DNA of 42,316 nt from Chitinophagaceae bacterium (GCA_016720585.1 JADKKH010000014.1:1-42316), one strand, 5' to 3'; shown: positions 10,645 to 19,537, counted from the first letter of the stretch. The notes: generated by a model not told the origin, from the sequence alone. A program made the numbers and translations.

Positions 10645-12339
10645 TTATACAATTGGCAGTTCAAACTCAAAAGTGGCTCCTTTTCCCAAAACACTTTCCA
10701 TCCAGATCTTTCCCTCCTGTGCTTCAATAAATTCTTTGCAAATAGCGAGGCCGAGGCCGGTACCTTCTTTAGTACCCGGTACCTGGAAATAGCGGTCGAA
10801 GATCTTGTCTTTGTATTGCGGGTCAATGCCTTTACCGAAATCCTGTACTCTGAAAATAATGTTGTTACCCTGCTGAAGGGCGCTGATAATGATCTCAGCA
10901 TTATCAGCAGAATAGCGGATGGCATTGGTCAAAAAATTATTCAGAACCCAGGTGGTTTTATCCGCATCGGCTTTTATGGCAGGGATATTTTCTGCTATGT
11001 GTTTTTGAATAGTGACGTTTTTTTGTTTCGCTGCATTTTGCAATGAGCCAATGGCTTTATCTATTAATCCACATGGCTGCACAGTAGTCAATGTCAACTG
11101 TATTTTTCCACTTTCCACCTGCGACATATCGAGCAGCTCGCTGAGAATGCGGAGCAATCTTTTATTATCGTCTTTCAGGCTTTGTACTAATTCCTTTTGT
11201 TCGGAAGTCAATGTCCCCACTCTCTCATCTTCCAGCAATTTCAAGCTAAAATCAGAAGAAGCTAACGGTGTTTTTAATTCATGTGAAATAGTGGCGATGA
11301 AGTTTGTTTTAGCCACATCTAATTCTTTGAATGGGGTAATATTTTTTAATACAATAACATGTCCTGCTTTATTATTCTGGTAACTGATGTCAACCACTTC
11401 TTTGGTAAAATAATTTTCTTTTCCTTCCACCACTATCTTGAACGGAATGTTGTTTTGCTCATTGATAAGAAAGCGAAACAGGTCATTTCTTTTTTTTACT
11501 TCTTCCTGTGGCAAGCTGACGATATCGGCTTCTTTCAGATTTAATAATTGCAAAGCCTGCTGGTTGGCAAAAAGCACTATTCCTTTATTGTCTATACCAA
11601 TGCTGGCATCTTTCAGGGAGTTTATAACCGTTTCAGCCCGTTGTTTTTCAAACATGATCCTGGAAAGATTGCTGTGTTCATACTCATCCAATCTTTCCGC
11701 CATACTGTTGAAGGCATTGGCAAGGTCGCCAAATTCATCTTTCCGGTTCAGGTGTACTCGTTGTTCGTAATTTTTATTGGCGATTGCTTTAATGCCTTCT
11801 GTCAATGATGCGATAGGGGAGGCCACCAGCGAAGGAAAGTTGAATAAAAAAGTAAAGCCGAGCAGTAAACAAACGGTAAGACAGATAGTGATGATCGTTT
11901 TGGCCCGTTCTGCAGAAGCTTGCACAGCCTGGTTCTTATTATCAATGGCCTTTAGGTTTACCTGCATGATATTCCCAATGTCTTTGCGGATCAATGGAGG
12001 AAGCGAATCAATCATTCCCTCTTGTTTAATCCGGTTAAATTTTTTCCGCAACGATTCAGTCATTTCTTTTTCCCCGGTTTCTGTGATGTTTTCCTCCTGC
12101 GACTGCAGGGTTTTTTCAAAAATATTGAATGCCGTTATGCTGTCTTTACCGGTTAGGGCATCCAGCTCTTTCATCATATCCCGGGAATAATTTAGTGTTT
12201 CGTAGTTGTTTTTTACTATTTCTTTGGAATCTTCTGTGAGGCGGTTGAAATAAAAAAAGCTGACAGCACCTACTAAGATGAGCAGGGCAAAAAGAAAGAG
12301 ACCGCCAAGGGCTACCTTGGTTTTTAGTTTAACAGCCAT
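10645..12339 (-). CDS. Membrane sensor histidine kinase of the kdp locus
   Basis: 564 residues: TM1 about 10-31, extracytoplasmic helical sensor about 32-147, TM2 about 148-168, HAMP about 170-225, PAS-like domain about 235-335, HisKA with phospho-acceptor His353 in SHELKTP, then HATPase_c with N box NNFLTNAIRYS (467-477), G1 DFGKGI and G2 GTGLGLAI. The ATG overlaps the stop of the upstream KdpD gene by one base (TGATG), so the two are translationally coupled and probably act together. Classical KdpD carries its own kinase domain; here it is encoded separately with its own sensor. The likely partner is the sigma54-type regulator at 19714-21048. Last gene of the kdp operon; the reading frame is intact. 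Confidence 0.9.
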   Translation of the reverse strand: MAVKLKTKVALGGLFLFALLILVGAVSFFYFNRLTEDSKEIVKNNYETLNYSRDMMKELDALTGKDSITAFNIFEKTLQSQEENITETGEKEMTESLRKKFNRIKQEGMIDSLPPLIRKDIGNIMQVNLKAIDNKNQAVQASAERAKTIITICLTVCLLLGFTFLFNFPSLVASPIASLTEGIKAIANKNYEQRVHLNRKDEFGDLANAFNSMAERLDEYEHSNLSRIMFEKQRAETVINSLKDASIGIDNKGIVLFANQQALQLLNLKEADIVSLPQEEVKKRNDLFRFLINEQNNIPFKIVVEGKENYFTKEVVDISYQNNKAGHVIVLKNITPFKELDVAKTNFIATISHELKTPLASSDFSLKLLEDERVGTLTSEQKELVQSLKDDNKRLLRILSELLDMSQVESGKIQLTLTTVQPCGLIDKAIGSLQNAAKQKNVTIQKHIAENIPAIKADADKTTWVLNNFLTNAIRYSADNAEIIISALQQGNNIIFRVQDFGKGIDPQYKDKIFDRYFQVPGTKEGTGLGLAICKEFIEAQEGKIWMESVLGKGATFEFELPIV

Positions 12340-13460
12340 CAGGATAGAATAATTAAGTCAACATCATTTTTCGAAAGTGTTTTCAGTAACTGGTTGAAAA
12401 CATTGGTGCGTAGGATAACCTGGAACAAATTTAGGTGAGGTTTTCCAATGCAGACCGTAGTAATTTGTTTTTCTTCTACCACTTCCACAATTGCTTTGGC
12501 AATATTGATATGCTTTAGCTGTATCACTTCAGCTCCCAGCTCAGTCGCATTCTTAAAATTATTGATCAGGTGCCGCTGTGCTGCCAGTGGGATCTTGTCC
12601 ATGGCTTCCTTGGGTGTTTGCACATATAATACAGACCACTGGCTGTTGTAATAAGAAGCCAATCGGGCTGTTTTTCGTATGATGCGTTGCGCTATTTCAT
12701 GGTTGGTAGAGATACAGGCCAGGAAACGTTCATGCCGCCATGCTTTTTCTTTACCGGCTACTTCATAGTCCACCTTTCTTTCTACCTGACCCGCCACTTC
12801 TTTTAATGCCAGCTCCCGTAGTTGCAATATTTTTTCTGACTTGAAAAAATTAGCTAATGCCTGCTGTACTTTGCTGTGGTCATAAATCTTTCCTTCTTTC
12901 AGCCTGGTTATAAGTTCATCTGCCGTTAAATCAATATTCACTACTTCATCAGCCATCTGCAGAATCTTATCGGGTATCCTTTCAGTTACATCAACGCCGG
13001 TAATTTTTTTTACATCTTCATTTATACTTTCAATGTGCTGTATGTTGACCGCAGAAATAACATCAATGCCAGCTTCGAGAATATCTAACACATCTTGCCA
13101 ACGTTTTTCATTCTTGCTGCCGGGTATATTGGTGTGAGCCAATTCATCCACTATTACTACTTTGGGTTGCAGTAATAAAATGGTCTGCACATCCAGTTCA
13201 TCCAATTGTTTCCCTTTGTAAAAAACCTGTCGCCTTGGAATAATGGGTAATCCTTCAATCAGAGCCTGTGTTTCTTCCCGGTTATGCGTTTCTACATAAC
13301 CCACTTTTACGTTCACACCGTTGCGTAGCAGCGTGTGGGCTTCCTGGAGCATACGATATGTTTTTCCCACACCAGCACTCATGCCAATGTAAATCTTCAG
13401 CTTTCCTTTTTTTGAGTGCTGAATTTTTTCCAACCACTTATTTGCTTCCAGTTCTCCCAT
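12339..13460 (-). CDS. kdpD: KdpD sensor protein, N-terminal and USP domains only
   Basis: 373 residues covering the KdpD family sensor domain and a universal stress protein-like domain (about 250-373), ending where canonical KdpD (about 900 residues) would continue with membrane segments and a kinase. Walker A is GMSAGVGKT (26-34), and VVIVDELAHTN (101-111) is the Walker B-like motif typical of KdpD. It lies between the porin gene (one-base gap) and the separate kinase (one-base overlap). Known of the family: this domain binds ATP and modulates K+ response signalling. Inferred: it acts in trans on the downstream kinase as a cytoplasmic sensor. It is not a truncation artefact, because the stop is coupled to the next ATG and both genes are clean. 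Confidence 0.92.
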   Translation of the reverse strand: MGELEANKWLEKIQHSKKGKLKIYIGMSAGVGKTYRMLQEAHTLLRNGVNVKVGYVETHNREETQALIEGLPIIPRRQVFYKGKQLDELDVQTILLLQPKVVIVDELAHTNIPGSKNEKRWQDVLDILEAGIDVISAVNIQHIESINEDVKKITGVDVTERIPDKILQMADEVVNIDLTADELITRLKEGKIYDHSKVQQALANFFKSEKILQLRELALKEVAGQVERKVDYEVAGKEKAWRHERFLACISTNHEIAQRIIRKTARLASYYNSQWSVLYVQTPKEAMDKIPLAAQRHLINNFKNATELGAEVIQLKHINIAKAIVEVVEEKQITTVCIGKPHLNLFQVILRTNVFNQLLKTLSKNDVDLIILS

Positions 13461-13461
13461 A

Positions 13462-14538
13462 TCAGAACGAAACTGCTATTGACGAAGTAATGAATGTATT
13501 GTTATTGGTCCTACTTGACGGCTTTACAAAAATATCATCTTTACTGCTCAGGTTTCTTACCTCTAGCCTTACTAACACATTTTTTACCGGGCTGTTGTCA
13601 ATGTTTATTGAATAGCCCGTTGTCTGAAATCCATTTGGTGAACCGGTGGCGATGATAACTCCGTTCTTATCATTATAATGCTCCAATCTTCCGGCTATCG
13701 CCCATTTATTAGTGAAGGCATATTTTAAAATCAATACAGGAGAATACCAGGTGTTCTTACCATCACTGCCCGGAAATTTTTCTTCTGTACCAATATCAAA
13801 GCCTGCTGTTACGCCAAACTTGTCAGTGACATTGATTATTCCATAGATATTATGGAAAAGCCTGGACAACCTTGCACTATCGGGTTTATCAGTTCCGATA
13901 AATGTGCTGTAGTTCAGCAATACTTTATCAGACGGTTTGAATTGTATCTGTGTGCCCCAGCTCATCAACGAATTACCACTTACCCTTGTGATCCGCTGCC
14001 AGCCGTTCAATGCCAGCCCACTCAATAACCATTTGCCGTTATCTGACGTATAAGTGATTTTCGCACCGGCTTCAAAATAGGGCGTATTATCAGCCAGGAT
14101 ACTTCTTGTTATATTCCAGCAATCCTTGCTGATTGCACTTTCAAAACCAATATGTGATCCAAAAATACCGGCATCCAACCAGAGGTTTTTCTTTTTGCCG
14201 ATTTTTATACCAACGTTTGCTTCAAAAATGTTTTTCAACACCCCGGGTTCAGCTGAATAATTTGCATTCATGTAAGTGCCGGCTGCCAGGGCAAGGTTAG
14301 CCCTCACTCTTTCAGCGGTATAGTTTGCTTTTATATAGCCGAGGTCCAGGGAGAACTCATTATGCCGGTTATGACTGTAAATAAAACCGGGCCGGTTATT
14401 GTCAGAAGGTTTATTAAAATCATATTGATAATAGGCTTCTGCGTATCCGCTGATGGTCAGCGAACCAGTTGAATCTTGCGCCATTAATTGCGTACTCATC
14501 AATAGAGCTGTTCCAAATAAAATCTTTTTCATCTTCAT
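13462..14538 (-). CDS. Outer membrane porin of the kdp operon (BBP2/OmpL-like)
   Basis: 358 residues with a signal peptide (MKMKKILFGTALLMSTQLMAQ; a second Met at residue 3 could also start) and an amphipathic beta-barrel ending in Phe (SSIAVSF). Features include SGYAEAYYQYDFN at the mature N terminus and YSHNRHNEFSLDLGYIKANY, which resemble putative beta-barrel porin-2 proteins. It lies between kdpC (19-nt gap) and kdpD (one-base gap), clearly inside the operon. Inference: it supplies outer-membrane permeability for K+ when the high-affinity pump is induced. No substrate residues can be assigned from sequence. Confidence 0.85.
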   Translation of the reverse strand: MKMKKILFGTALLMSTQLMAQDSTGSLTISGYAEAYYQYDFNKPSDNNRPGFIYSHNRHNEFSLDLGYIKANYTAERVRANLALAAGTYMNANYSAEPGVLKNIFEANVGIKIGKKKNLWLDAGIFGSHIGFESAISKDCWNITRSILADNTPYFEAGAKITYTSDNGKWLLSGLALNGWQRITRVSGNSLMSWGTQIQFKPSDKVLLNYSTFIGTDKPDSARLSRLFHNIYGIINVTDKFGVTAGFDIGTEEKFPGSDGKNTWYSPVLILKYAFTNKWAIAGRLEHYNDKNGVIIATGSPNGFQTTGYSINIDNSPVKNVLVRLEVRNLSSKDDIFVKPSSRTNNNTFITSSIAVSF

Positions 14539-14557
14539 TCAATTTTTAATTAATCTG

Positions 14558-15121
14558 TTATTTTTGAGTATCTAATGCAATATTCAGTTTCAATACATTC
14601 ACTTTCAAAGGGCCAAGTATTCCAGCCAATGGTTTTTGAATATGCCCTTCCACCAGTGCTTTTATTTTTTCTTCTGGCAAGTTGCGTACTGCAGCAATGC
14701 GTTTTACCTGTATATATGCTCCTGCGGGAGAAATATCAGGATCAAGACCACTGCCAGAGGCTGTCACCATTTCGGCAGGGATCTCTTCTTTCTTTATGCC
14801 GGGGTTATGAACTAAGAAACTGTCAATTCTGTCTTTTACAGTTTGTAAGTAGTCGGGATTGGACGGGCCTTTATTGCTACCAGCAGAACCGGCTGCATTG
14901 TAATCCACAGCAGAAGGCCTGCCCCAGAAATATTTGTCATCGGTAAATTTCTGCCCGATTTTTTCATAACCCACTATTTTCCCGTTTACAGAAACGGTTT
15001 CGCCTTTTCCGCCACCGGGGGTTGCTTTACCAATTCCTGCAATCAGCAGCGGATATAATACGGCACACAATACAATCATTACAAGTGTGAGTTTTAACGA
15101 TATTAATAGATTCTTTTTCAT
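14558..15121 (-). CDS. kdpC: Potassium-transporting ATPase subunit C
   Basis: 187 residues from the ATG at 15121 (MKKNLLISLKLTLVM). A TTG six codons upstream is rejected because it directly abuts the kdpB stop. One N-terminal membrane helix (about 8-28) is followed by a periplasmic domain with the family motifs KYFWGRPSAVDYNAAGSAGSN, shown as FWGRPS and GSNKGPSNPDYL, and SGLDPDISPAGAYIQVKRIA. Known role: KdpC is the small subunit of the KdpFABC pump, which binds KdpA/KdpB and stabilises the complex. It sits 18 nt after kdpB in an intact operon. Confidence 0.96.
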   Translation of the reverse strand: MKKNLLISLKLTLVMIVLCAVLYPLLIAGIGKATPGGGKGETVSVNGKIVGYEKIGQKFTDDKYFWGRPSAVDYNAAGSAGSNKGPSNPDYLQTVKDRIDSFLVHNPGIKKEEIPAEMVTASGSGLDPDISPAGAYIQVKRIAAVRNLPEEKIKALVEGHIQKPLAGILGPLKVNVLKLNIALDTQK

Positions 15122-15139
15122 TTCGTTTATATTAATCAA

Positions 15140-17203
15140 TTACATAAAGAGGCCAAGGGCCATATCAATTAATTTGATACCGATAAATGGAACGATAACA
15201 CCACCGAATCCATATATCAGCAGGTTTCTTCTTAGTAATGCGCTGGCACCGATCGGCCTGTACTTTACCCCTTTCAGTGCAAGCGGAATAAGCATAGGAA
15301 TAATAATAGCATTGAAAATGATAGCAGATAAAATTGCTGACTCAGGACTTTTCAATCCCATAATATTCAAAGCCTGTAATGCCGGGATAGAGGCAATAAA
15401 CAAAGCCGGAACAATCGCAAAATATTTTGCCACATCATTTGCAATGGAAAAAGTGGTGAGCGTTCCTCTAGTTATTAATAATTGTTTTCCTATTTCTACT
15501 ATTTCAATCAGTTTGGTTGGGTCATTATCCAGGTCCACCATATTACCGGCTTCTTTTGCAGCTTGTGTGCCACTGTTCATAGCGACTCCTACATCTGCCT
15601 GTGCCAGGGCCGGGGCATCATTGGTACCATCGCCCATCATTGCTACTAACTTTCCGCTTTGTTGTTCTTTGCGGATATAATTCATTTTGTCTTCTGGTTT
15701 TGCTTCGGCAATAAAATCATCCACACCGGCTTTTTCTGCAATGTATTTTGCAGTTAATGGATTGTCACCGGTTACCATTACGGTCTTCACACCCATTTTA
15801 CGCAAACGGTCAAAACGTTCTTTAATACCTGGCTTGATGATATCCTGTAATTCAATTACACCCTGTATCACATTGTTTACGGATACAACCAAAGGCGTAC
15901 CACCGTTGGAGGCAATCTGTTTAATTCTTGACTCAGTTTCATCAGGGAAAGGCTTTCCGTTATTTAATGCAATTTTTTTGATCGCATCAAAAGCTCCTTT
16001 TCTTATTTTCATTCCATCGGGTAAGTCAACACCACTGCTTCTTGTTTCGGCAGAAAATTCAATCATCCTGGTATCAGCAGGCAACTGTTTTACATGAATA
16101 TTTTTTTCGCCAGCCAGTTCCACAATTGATTTTCCTTCAGGAGTTACATCGGCCAATGATGCAAAAACACAATGGCTGATGAAGTCTGTCATATCAACTT
16201 TATCAGCTGGCCAGAAGCTTGTTGCTTTTCTGTTACCGATGGTAATTGTTCCGGTTTTATCTAATAATAATACATCAATATCGCCTGCAGTTTCCACAGC
16301 TTTACCGCTTTTAGCAATCACATTTGCCCGCAGTGCCCTGTCCATTCCTGCAATACCGATAGCAGATAACAAACCACCAATCGTTGTTGGTATCAAACAA
16401 ACAAACAAGGAGATGAATGCTGCAATGGTGATTGGTGTATTAGCATAGTCAGCAAATGGCTTTAATGTAACACACACAATAATGAAAATAAGTGTGAAGG
16501 CAGCTAATAAAATTGTCAGGGCAATTTCATTCGGTGTTTTTTGCCTGGATGCGCCTTCTACAAGGGCAATCATTTTATCCAAAAATGATTCACCGGGCTC
16601 AGTGGTTACTTTTACTTTTATTTTATCACTCAGCACTTTGGTACCGCCTGTTACAGATGATTTATCACCGCCTGATTCCCGGATAACAGGAGCTGATTCA
16701 CCAGTGATGGCTGATTCATCAATAGTAGCGATACCTTCCACTATCTCACCATCCATAGGGATCACATCACCTGCTTCGCAGATAAAGAAATCACCTTTGC
16801 TCAATTGAGAAGATGGAACAACCTTCACTTCATTTACATACATGTCACCAACGGTAAAAACTTTCTTCGCTGGTGTATCTTGTCTTGTCTTTCTTAAACT
16901 TTCAGCCTGTGCCTTACCTCTTGCTTCGGCTAATGCTTCTGCAAAATTGGCAAACAGCACTGTGAGTAAGAGAATGATGAAAATGGTAATGTTGTACCAC
17001 AATGCACCCTGTGAATTATCACCGGTGAACAGCTGGTACAAAGTAACAGCCAGCATCACGGCCGTACCGATCTCCACGGTAAACATCACCGGGTTCTTTA
17101 CCATCAACCGGGGGCTCAGTTTTACAAATGATTGCTTAACTGCTGTGCCAACCAGTGCCGGTTCAAATAATCTTATGGAACGTTTTTTCTTTGCCATGGT
17201 CAT
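15140..17203 (-). CDS. kdpB: Potassium-transporting ATPase ATP-binding subunit B
   Basis: 687 residues, full length. This P-type ATPase drives K+ uptake through KdpA. The phosphorylation motif is DKTGT with Asp315. The actuator motif TGES (167-170) contains the serine that is inhibitory when phosphorylated in E. coli. The membrane motif CLIPTTIGGLLS (269-280) is typical of KdpB, and MMGDGTNDAPALAQADVG marks the hinge of the P domain. The ATG at 17203 is used; an ATG two codons later is equally possible. Nine nt separate it from kdpA. The frame is intact and nothing is missing. Confidence 0.97.
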   Translation of the reverse strand: MTMAKKKRSIRLFEPALVGTAVKQSFVKLSPRLMVKNPVMFTVEIGTAVMLAVTLYQLFTGDNSQGALWYNITIFIILLLTVLFANFAEALAEARGKAQAESLRKTRQDTPAKKVFTVGDMYVNEVKVVPSSQLSKGDFFICEAGDVIPMDGEIVEGIATIDESAITGESAPVIRESGGDKSSVTGGTKVLSDKIKVKVTTEPGESFLDKMIALVEGASRQKTPNEIALTILLAAFTLIFIIVCVTLKPFADYANTPITIAAFISLFVCLIPTTIGGLLSAIGIAGMDRALRANVIAKSGKAVETAGDIDVLLLDKTGTITIGNRKATSFWPADKVDMTDFISHCVFASLADVTPEGKSIVELAGEKNIHVKQLPADTRMIEFSAETRSSGVDLPDGMKIRKGAFDAIKKIALNNGKPFPDETESRIKQIASNGGTPLVVSVNNVIQGVIELQDIIKPGIKERFDRLRKMGVKTVMVTGDNPLTAKYIAEKAGVDDFIAEAKPEDKMNYIRKEQQSGKLVAMMGDGTNDAPALAQADVGVAMNSGTQAAKEAGNMVDLDNDPTKLIEIVEIGKQLLITRGTLTTFSIANDVAKYFAIVPALFIASIPALQALNIMGLKSPESAILSAIIFNAIIIPMLIPLALKGVKYRPIGASALLRRNLLIYGFGGVIVPFIGIKLIDMALGLFM

Positions 17204-17212
17204 TTATAATTA

Positions 17213-18928
17213 TTAATACATTGAAAAATATTCAGCAAGCGGCCCAAGTGCCAGTGCCGGGAAAAATGATAAGGCATTAAAAACAACGATCACTGCAAAC
17301 GTCATCATACCAAATGTCCAGGAATCAGTTCTTAAGGTGCCGGGTGATTCGGGAACGAATTTCTTCTTAGCCAATAAACCAATAATAGCTACAGGTCCAA
17401 TGATCGGAAGAAACCTTGCCAGTATCAATACAATACCGGTGGTTACATTCCAGAAAATGTTATTATCACCCAATCCTTCAAAGCCGCTGCCATTATTGGC
17501 ATTGGACGAAGTGAACTCATACAACATTTCAGAGAAACCATGATAGGAGGGATTATTGAGCCATGCCCCTGGCTTTACCTGCCAGGCAATATCCGGATGA
17601 TGCGCTACCATATAAGCAGCCAAAGCCGTGAATGTTTTAACTAGGAATGCAGAAAGCAACATCACCAGCGCAGCAATCTTCACTTCCCTTGCTTCCACTT
17701 TATGCCCCATAAACTCCGGTGTGCGGCCCACCATTAACCCCGCAATAAATACAGCGATGATGAGATAGATAAGATAGTTTAATATACCTACTCCACATCC
17801 GCCATAGAATGCATTGATCATCATACCAAGCAACTGCATCATACCTGACATAGGCATGGAGCTGTCGTGCATAGAATTGACAGAACCTGTTGAAATAATA
17901 GTAGTAACAATACTCCAGTAACCGGAAGCCGCAGGCCCAAACCTCACTTCCTTGCCTTCCATAGCGCCGGTGGATTGCAGCACCCCTAATTTTTCAATAG
18001 CAGGGCTGCCATTTATTTCTGATATAATAGTTGGGATGAGTAAGCATAATAATCCGATGGTCATTACTCCAAAAATTACTTTGGACAGTTTCCTCCGGTT
18101 GATATAAAAACCAAGTGCAAAAATCAGTGCAATAGGAATCAATACCTGGATAACCATTTCCAGCATATTGGTAAAATAGTTGGGGTTTTCCAATGGGTGT
18201 GCTGAGTTAGCGCCGAACCATCCACCCCCATTAGTACCGAGGTGTTTGATGGCAATCATACCTGCAGCAGGACCTCTTGAAACCTGTACACTATCTCCCT
18301 GTAAAGTCACAAGGTTGTCTTTCCCATCATAGCTTGTTGGGCTGCCATTAAAAGCTAGGAAAATAGCGGCTATAATACAGAGGGGTAATAAAACCCTTGT
18401 AATGGACTTTGTAAAAATGACCCAGAAGTTACCGAGGTTCTGTGTAGTTTTTTCTTTTAACCCGTTAAATACGGCTACTAATGCAGCTATACCTGTGGCG
18501 GCACTTACAAACTGTAAAAATGTAATTACGAATAACTGGGTGAAGTATGTTAATCCCGATTCGCCAGAATAGTGCTGCAGGTTACAGTTCACCAGAAAAC
18601 TGATAGCGGTATTAAATGCCAGGTCAGGTGTCTGACCGGGGTTGCCATCCGGGTTCAATGGAAGTTTATGCTGAAATATGAGTAAAAAGAAAGCATAGAC
18701 CAACCATAGCATATTAATGGTGAGCATAGCCTTTAGGAACTGTTTCCAGTTCATTGTCTCATGGGGATTAATGCCGCAAACCCTGAAGAAAAACTTTTCA
18801 ACAGGATTCATAAAGTCGGTGAGAGTCCGTTCTCCCTTAAACACTTTGGCTATGTACTTACCAAGGGGATAAGCCAGCAAAACTGTAACAAGAAAGGTTA
18901 TTACTACACCCAGAATTTCGCTATTCAT
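17213..18928 (-). CDS. kdpA: Potassium-transporting ATPase potassium-binding subunit A
   Basis: 571 residues, full length, with about ten membrane helices. This channel-like subunit binds and conducts K+. Selectivity-filter type segments are visible: NCNLQHYSGE, GTNGGGWFGANSAHP, NAFYGGCGVG and TSSNANNGSGFEGL. The N-terminal segment SEILGVVITFLVTVLLAYPLG matches the family's first helix (shown here only to identify the start). It is preceded by a 104-nt gap after kdpF that contains a 12-bp inverted repeat. The frame is intact. Confidence 0.97.
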   Translation of the reverse strand: MNSEILGVVITFLVTVLLAYPLGKYIAKVFKGERTLTDFMNPVEKFFFRVCGINPHETMNWKQFLKAMLTINMLWLVYAFFLLIFQHKLPLNPDGNPGQTPDLAFNTAISFLVNCNLQHYSGESGLTYFTQLFVITFLQFVSAATGIAALVAVFNGLKEKTTQNLGNFWVIFTKSITRVLLPLCIIAAIFLAFNGSPTSYDGKDNLVTLQGDSVQVSRGPAAGMIAIKHLGTNGGGWFGANSAHPLENPNYFTNMLEMVIQVLIPIALIFALGFYINRRKLSKVIFGVMTIGLLCLLIPTIISEINGSPAIEKLGVLQSTGAMEGKEVRFGPAASGYWSIVTTIISTGSVNSMHDSSMPMSGMMQLLGMMINAFYGGCGVGILNYLIYLIIAVFIAGLMVGRTPEFMGHKVEAREVKIAALVMLLSAFLVKTFTALAAYMVAHHPDIAWQVKPGAWLNNPSYHGFSEMLYEFTSSNANNGSGFEGLGDNNIFWNVTTGIVLILARFLPIIGPVAIIGLLAKKKFVPESPGTLRTDSWTFGMMTFAVIVVFNALSFFPALALGPLAEYFSMY

Positions 18929-18967
18929 GTGTTAATTTTTATTGTTTTTTGGCCACATGGAATTCGT

Positions 18968-19016
18968 CATAAAATTTTCATTGGCGGTTAATAAAAATTG
19001 CCTCGAAAATTTTATG
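18968..19016 (-). repeat. 12-bp inverted repeat between kdpF and kdpA
   Basis: CATAAAATTTTC (18968-18979) and its exact reverse complement GAAAATTTTATG (19005-19016) are separated by 25 nt. The element lies in the 104-nt leader between kdpF and kdpA. It could fold in the mRNA as an intercistronic stem that sets the expression ratio, or be a protein site. No T run follows the stem as in a standard terminator. Confidence 0.55.
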
Positions 19017-19032
19017 GCTCGTTTCATAATAG

Positions 19033-19113
19033 TCAGAATTTTTCAGGTTTGATTAATACGTAAACGAGATATCCGAATACGAAAATTGACAGAATAAATA
19101 ATACAGTCATCAT
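19033..19113 (-). CDS. kdpF: KdpF small membrane subunit (26 aa)
   Basis: A 26-residue ORF translating as MMTVLFILSIFVFGYLVY followed by VLIKPEKF. It has one hydrophobic helix and the C-terminal KPEKF signature, which matches known KdpF peptides (typically 26-30 residues ending RPEKF or KPEKF). KdpF stabilises the KdpABC complex in the membrane. It lies directly ahead of kdpA in the operon and only 5 nt after another micro-ORF. It is easily missed by length cut-offs. Confidence 0.88.
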   Translation of the reverse strand: MMTVLFILSIFVFGYLVYVLIKPEKF

Positions 19114-19118
19114 AACAG

Positions 19119-19202
19119 TTAAATTTTTTCGAACCAGTCAATAGATTTAAAAAAAAGCCCAAAGCAGATTAGCCCGGCCAGTAAAAGAATAATTATCATC
19201 AT
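19119..19202 (-). CDS. 27-aa membrane micro-ORF next to kdpF
   Basis: The ORF reads MMIIILLLAGLICFGLFF then KSIDWFEKI. It has one hydrophobic helix followed by a short charged tail ending FEKI, recalling the PEKF end of KdpF, and lies 5 nt upstream of kdpF on the same strand. The tight spacing, start ATG-ATG and similar architecture suggest a real small subunit, perhaps a KdpF-like second peptide. I know no experimentally defined function. Confidence 0.65.
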   Translation of the reverse strand: MMIIILLLAGLICFGLFFKSIDWFEKI

Positions 19203-19213
19203 ATATTTAATTT

Positions 19214-19327
19214 TTATCGAAAGAGTAATCTGATTTTTATAATAACAACATAGCCAAGGGCAAGCGCCATCAACCAGGCCAGGATAATCAATGCAACTGC
19301 TTTAATATTTTTTCTGTTCCATCCCAT
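19214..19327 (-). CDS. 37-aa membrane micro-ORF upstream of kdpF
   Basis: The ORF starts MGWNRKNIKAVALIILAWL and continues MALALGYVVIIKIRLLFR. The N terminus is basic, one strongly hydrophobic helix spans about residues 10-30, and the C terminus is basic. It ends 11 nt before the next micro-ORF and is preceded by a small hairpin. The helix-with-flanking-charges pattern and operon position support a translated membrane peptide, but homology cannot be judged by eye. Confidence 0.5.
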   Translation of the reverse strand: MGWNRKNIKAVALIILAWLMALALGYVVIIKIRLLFR

Positions 19328-19335
19328 TCCCAATT

Positions 19336-19369
19336 TGCCTCATAAATGTTTTCTTTTAGTATTGAGGCA
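19336..19369 (-). repeat. 7-bp stem hairpin between micro-ORFs
   Basis: TGCCTCA (19336-19342) pairs exactly with TGAGGCA (19363-19369) across a 20-nt AT-rich loop. It sits just upstream of the 37-aa micro-ORF at 19214-19327, in the 96-nt gap after the first micro-ORF. It may be an intercistronic mRNA structure; it could also be chance. Confidence 0.3.
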
Positions 19370-19423
19370 TCCTATGATAATTAGTTCCGGTACACCTGAT
19401 TATACTCATAGACAGCCAGCTTA

Positions 19424-19537
19424 TCAATTTAACGACCTGACTATCAGCAAAACGATCATACCACCGAAATAAATAATGGGGATGATGATATGCAGGCTGA
19501 GTTTTTTACCAAGTCCCTGCAAGGGGTTTTCTTTCAT
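19424..19537 (-). CDS. 37-aa membrane micro-ORF, first of the kdp leader series
   Basis: The ORF reads MKENPLQGLGKKLSLHIII then PIIYFGGMIVLLIVRSLN. It has a polar N terminus of about 14 residues and one hydrophobic helix ending in an Arg-containing tail. It is the promoter-proximal ORF after the 176-nt gap that follows the sigma54-type regulator gene. Candidate first gene of the kdp transcript. No known family is recognised; it could be a small regulator or accessory subunit of the pump. Confidence 0.55.
   Translation of the reverse strand: MKENPLQGLGKKLSLHIIIPIIYFGGMIVLLIVRSLN

Noticed and set aside
15122..15139. TTG start giving KdpC six more residues
   Set aside because: It directly abuts the kdpB stop, and the ATG at 15121 begins a normal KdpC membrane helix.
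15087..17216. Long plus-strand open frames opposite kdpB and kdpC
   Set aside because: They are antisense shadows of well-conserved genes, rich in Ser/Thr/Ile, with no recognisable domain or promoter.
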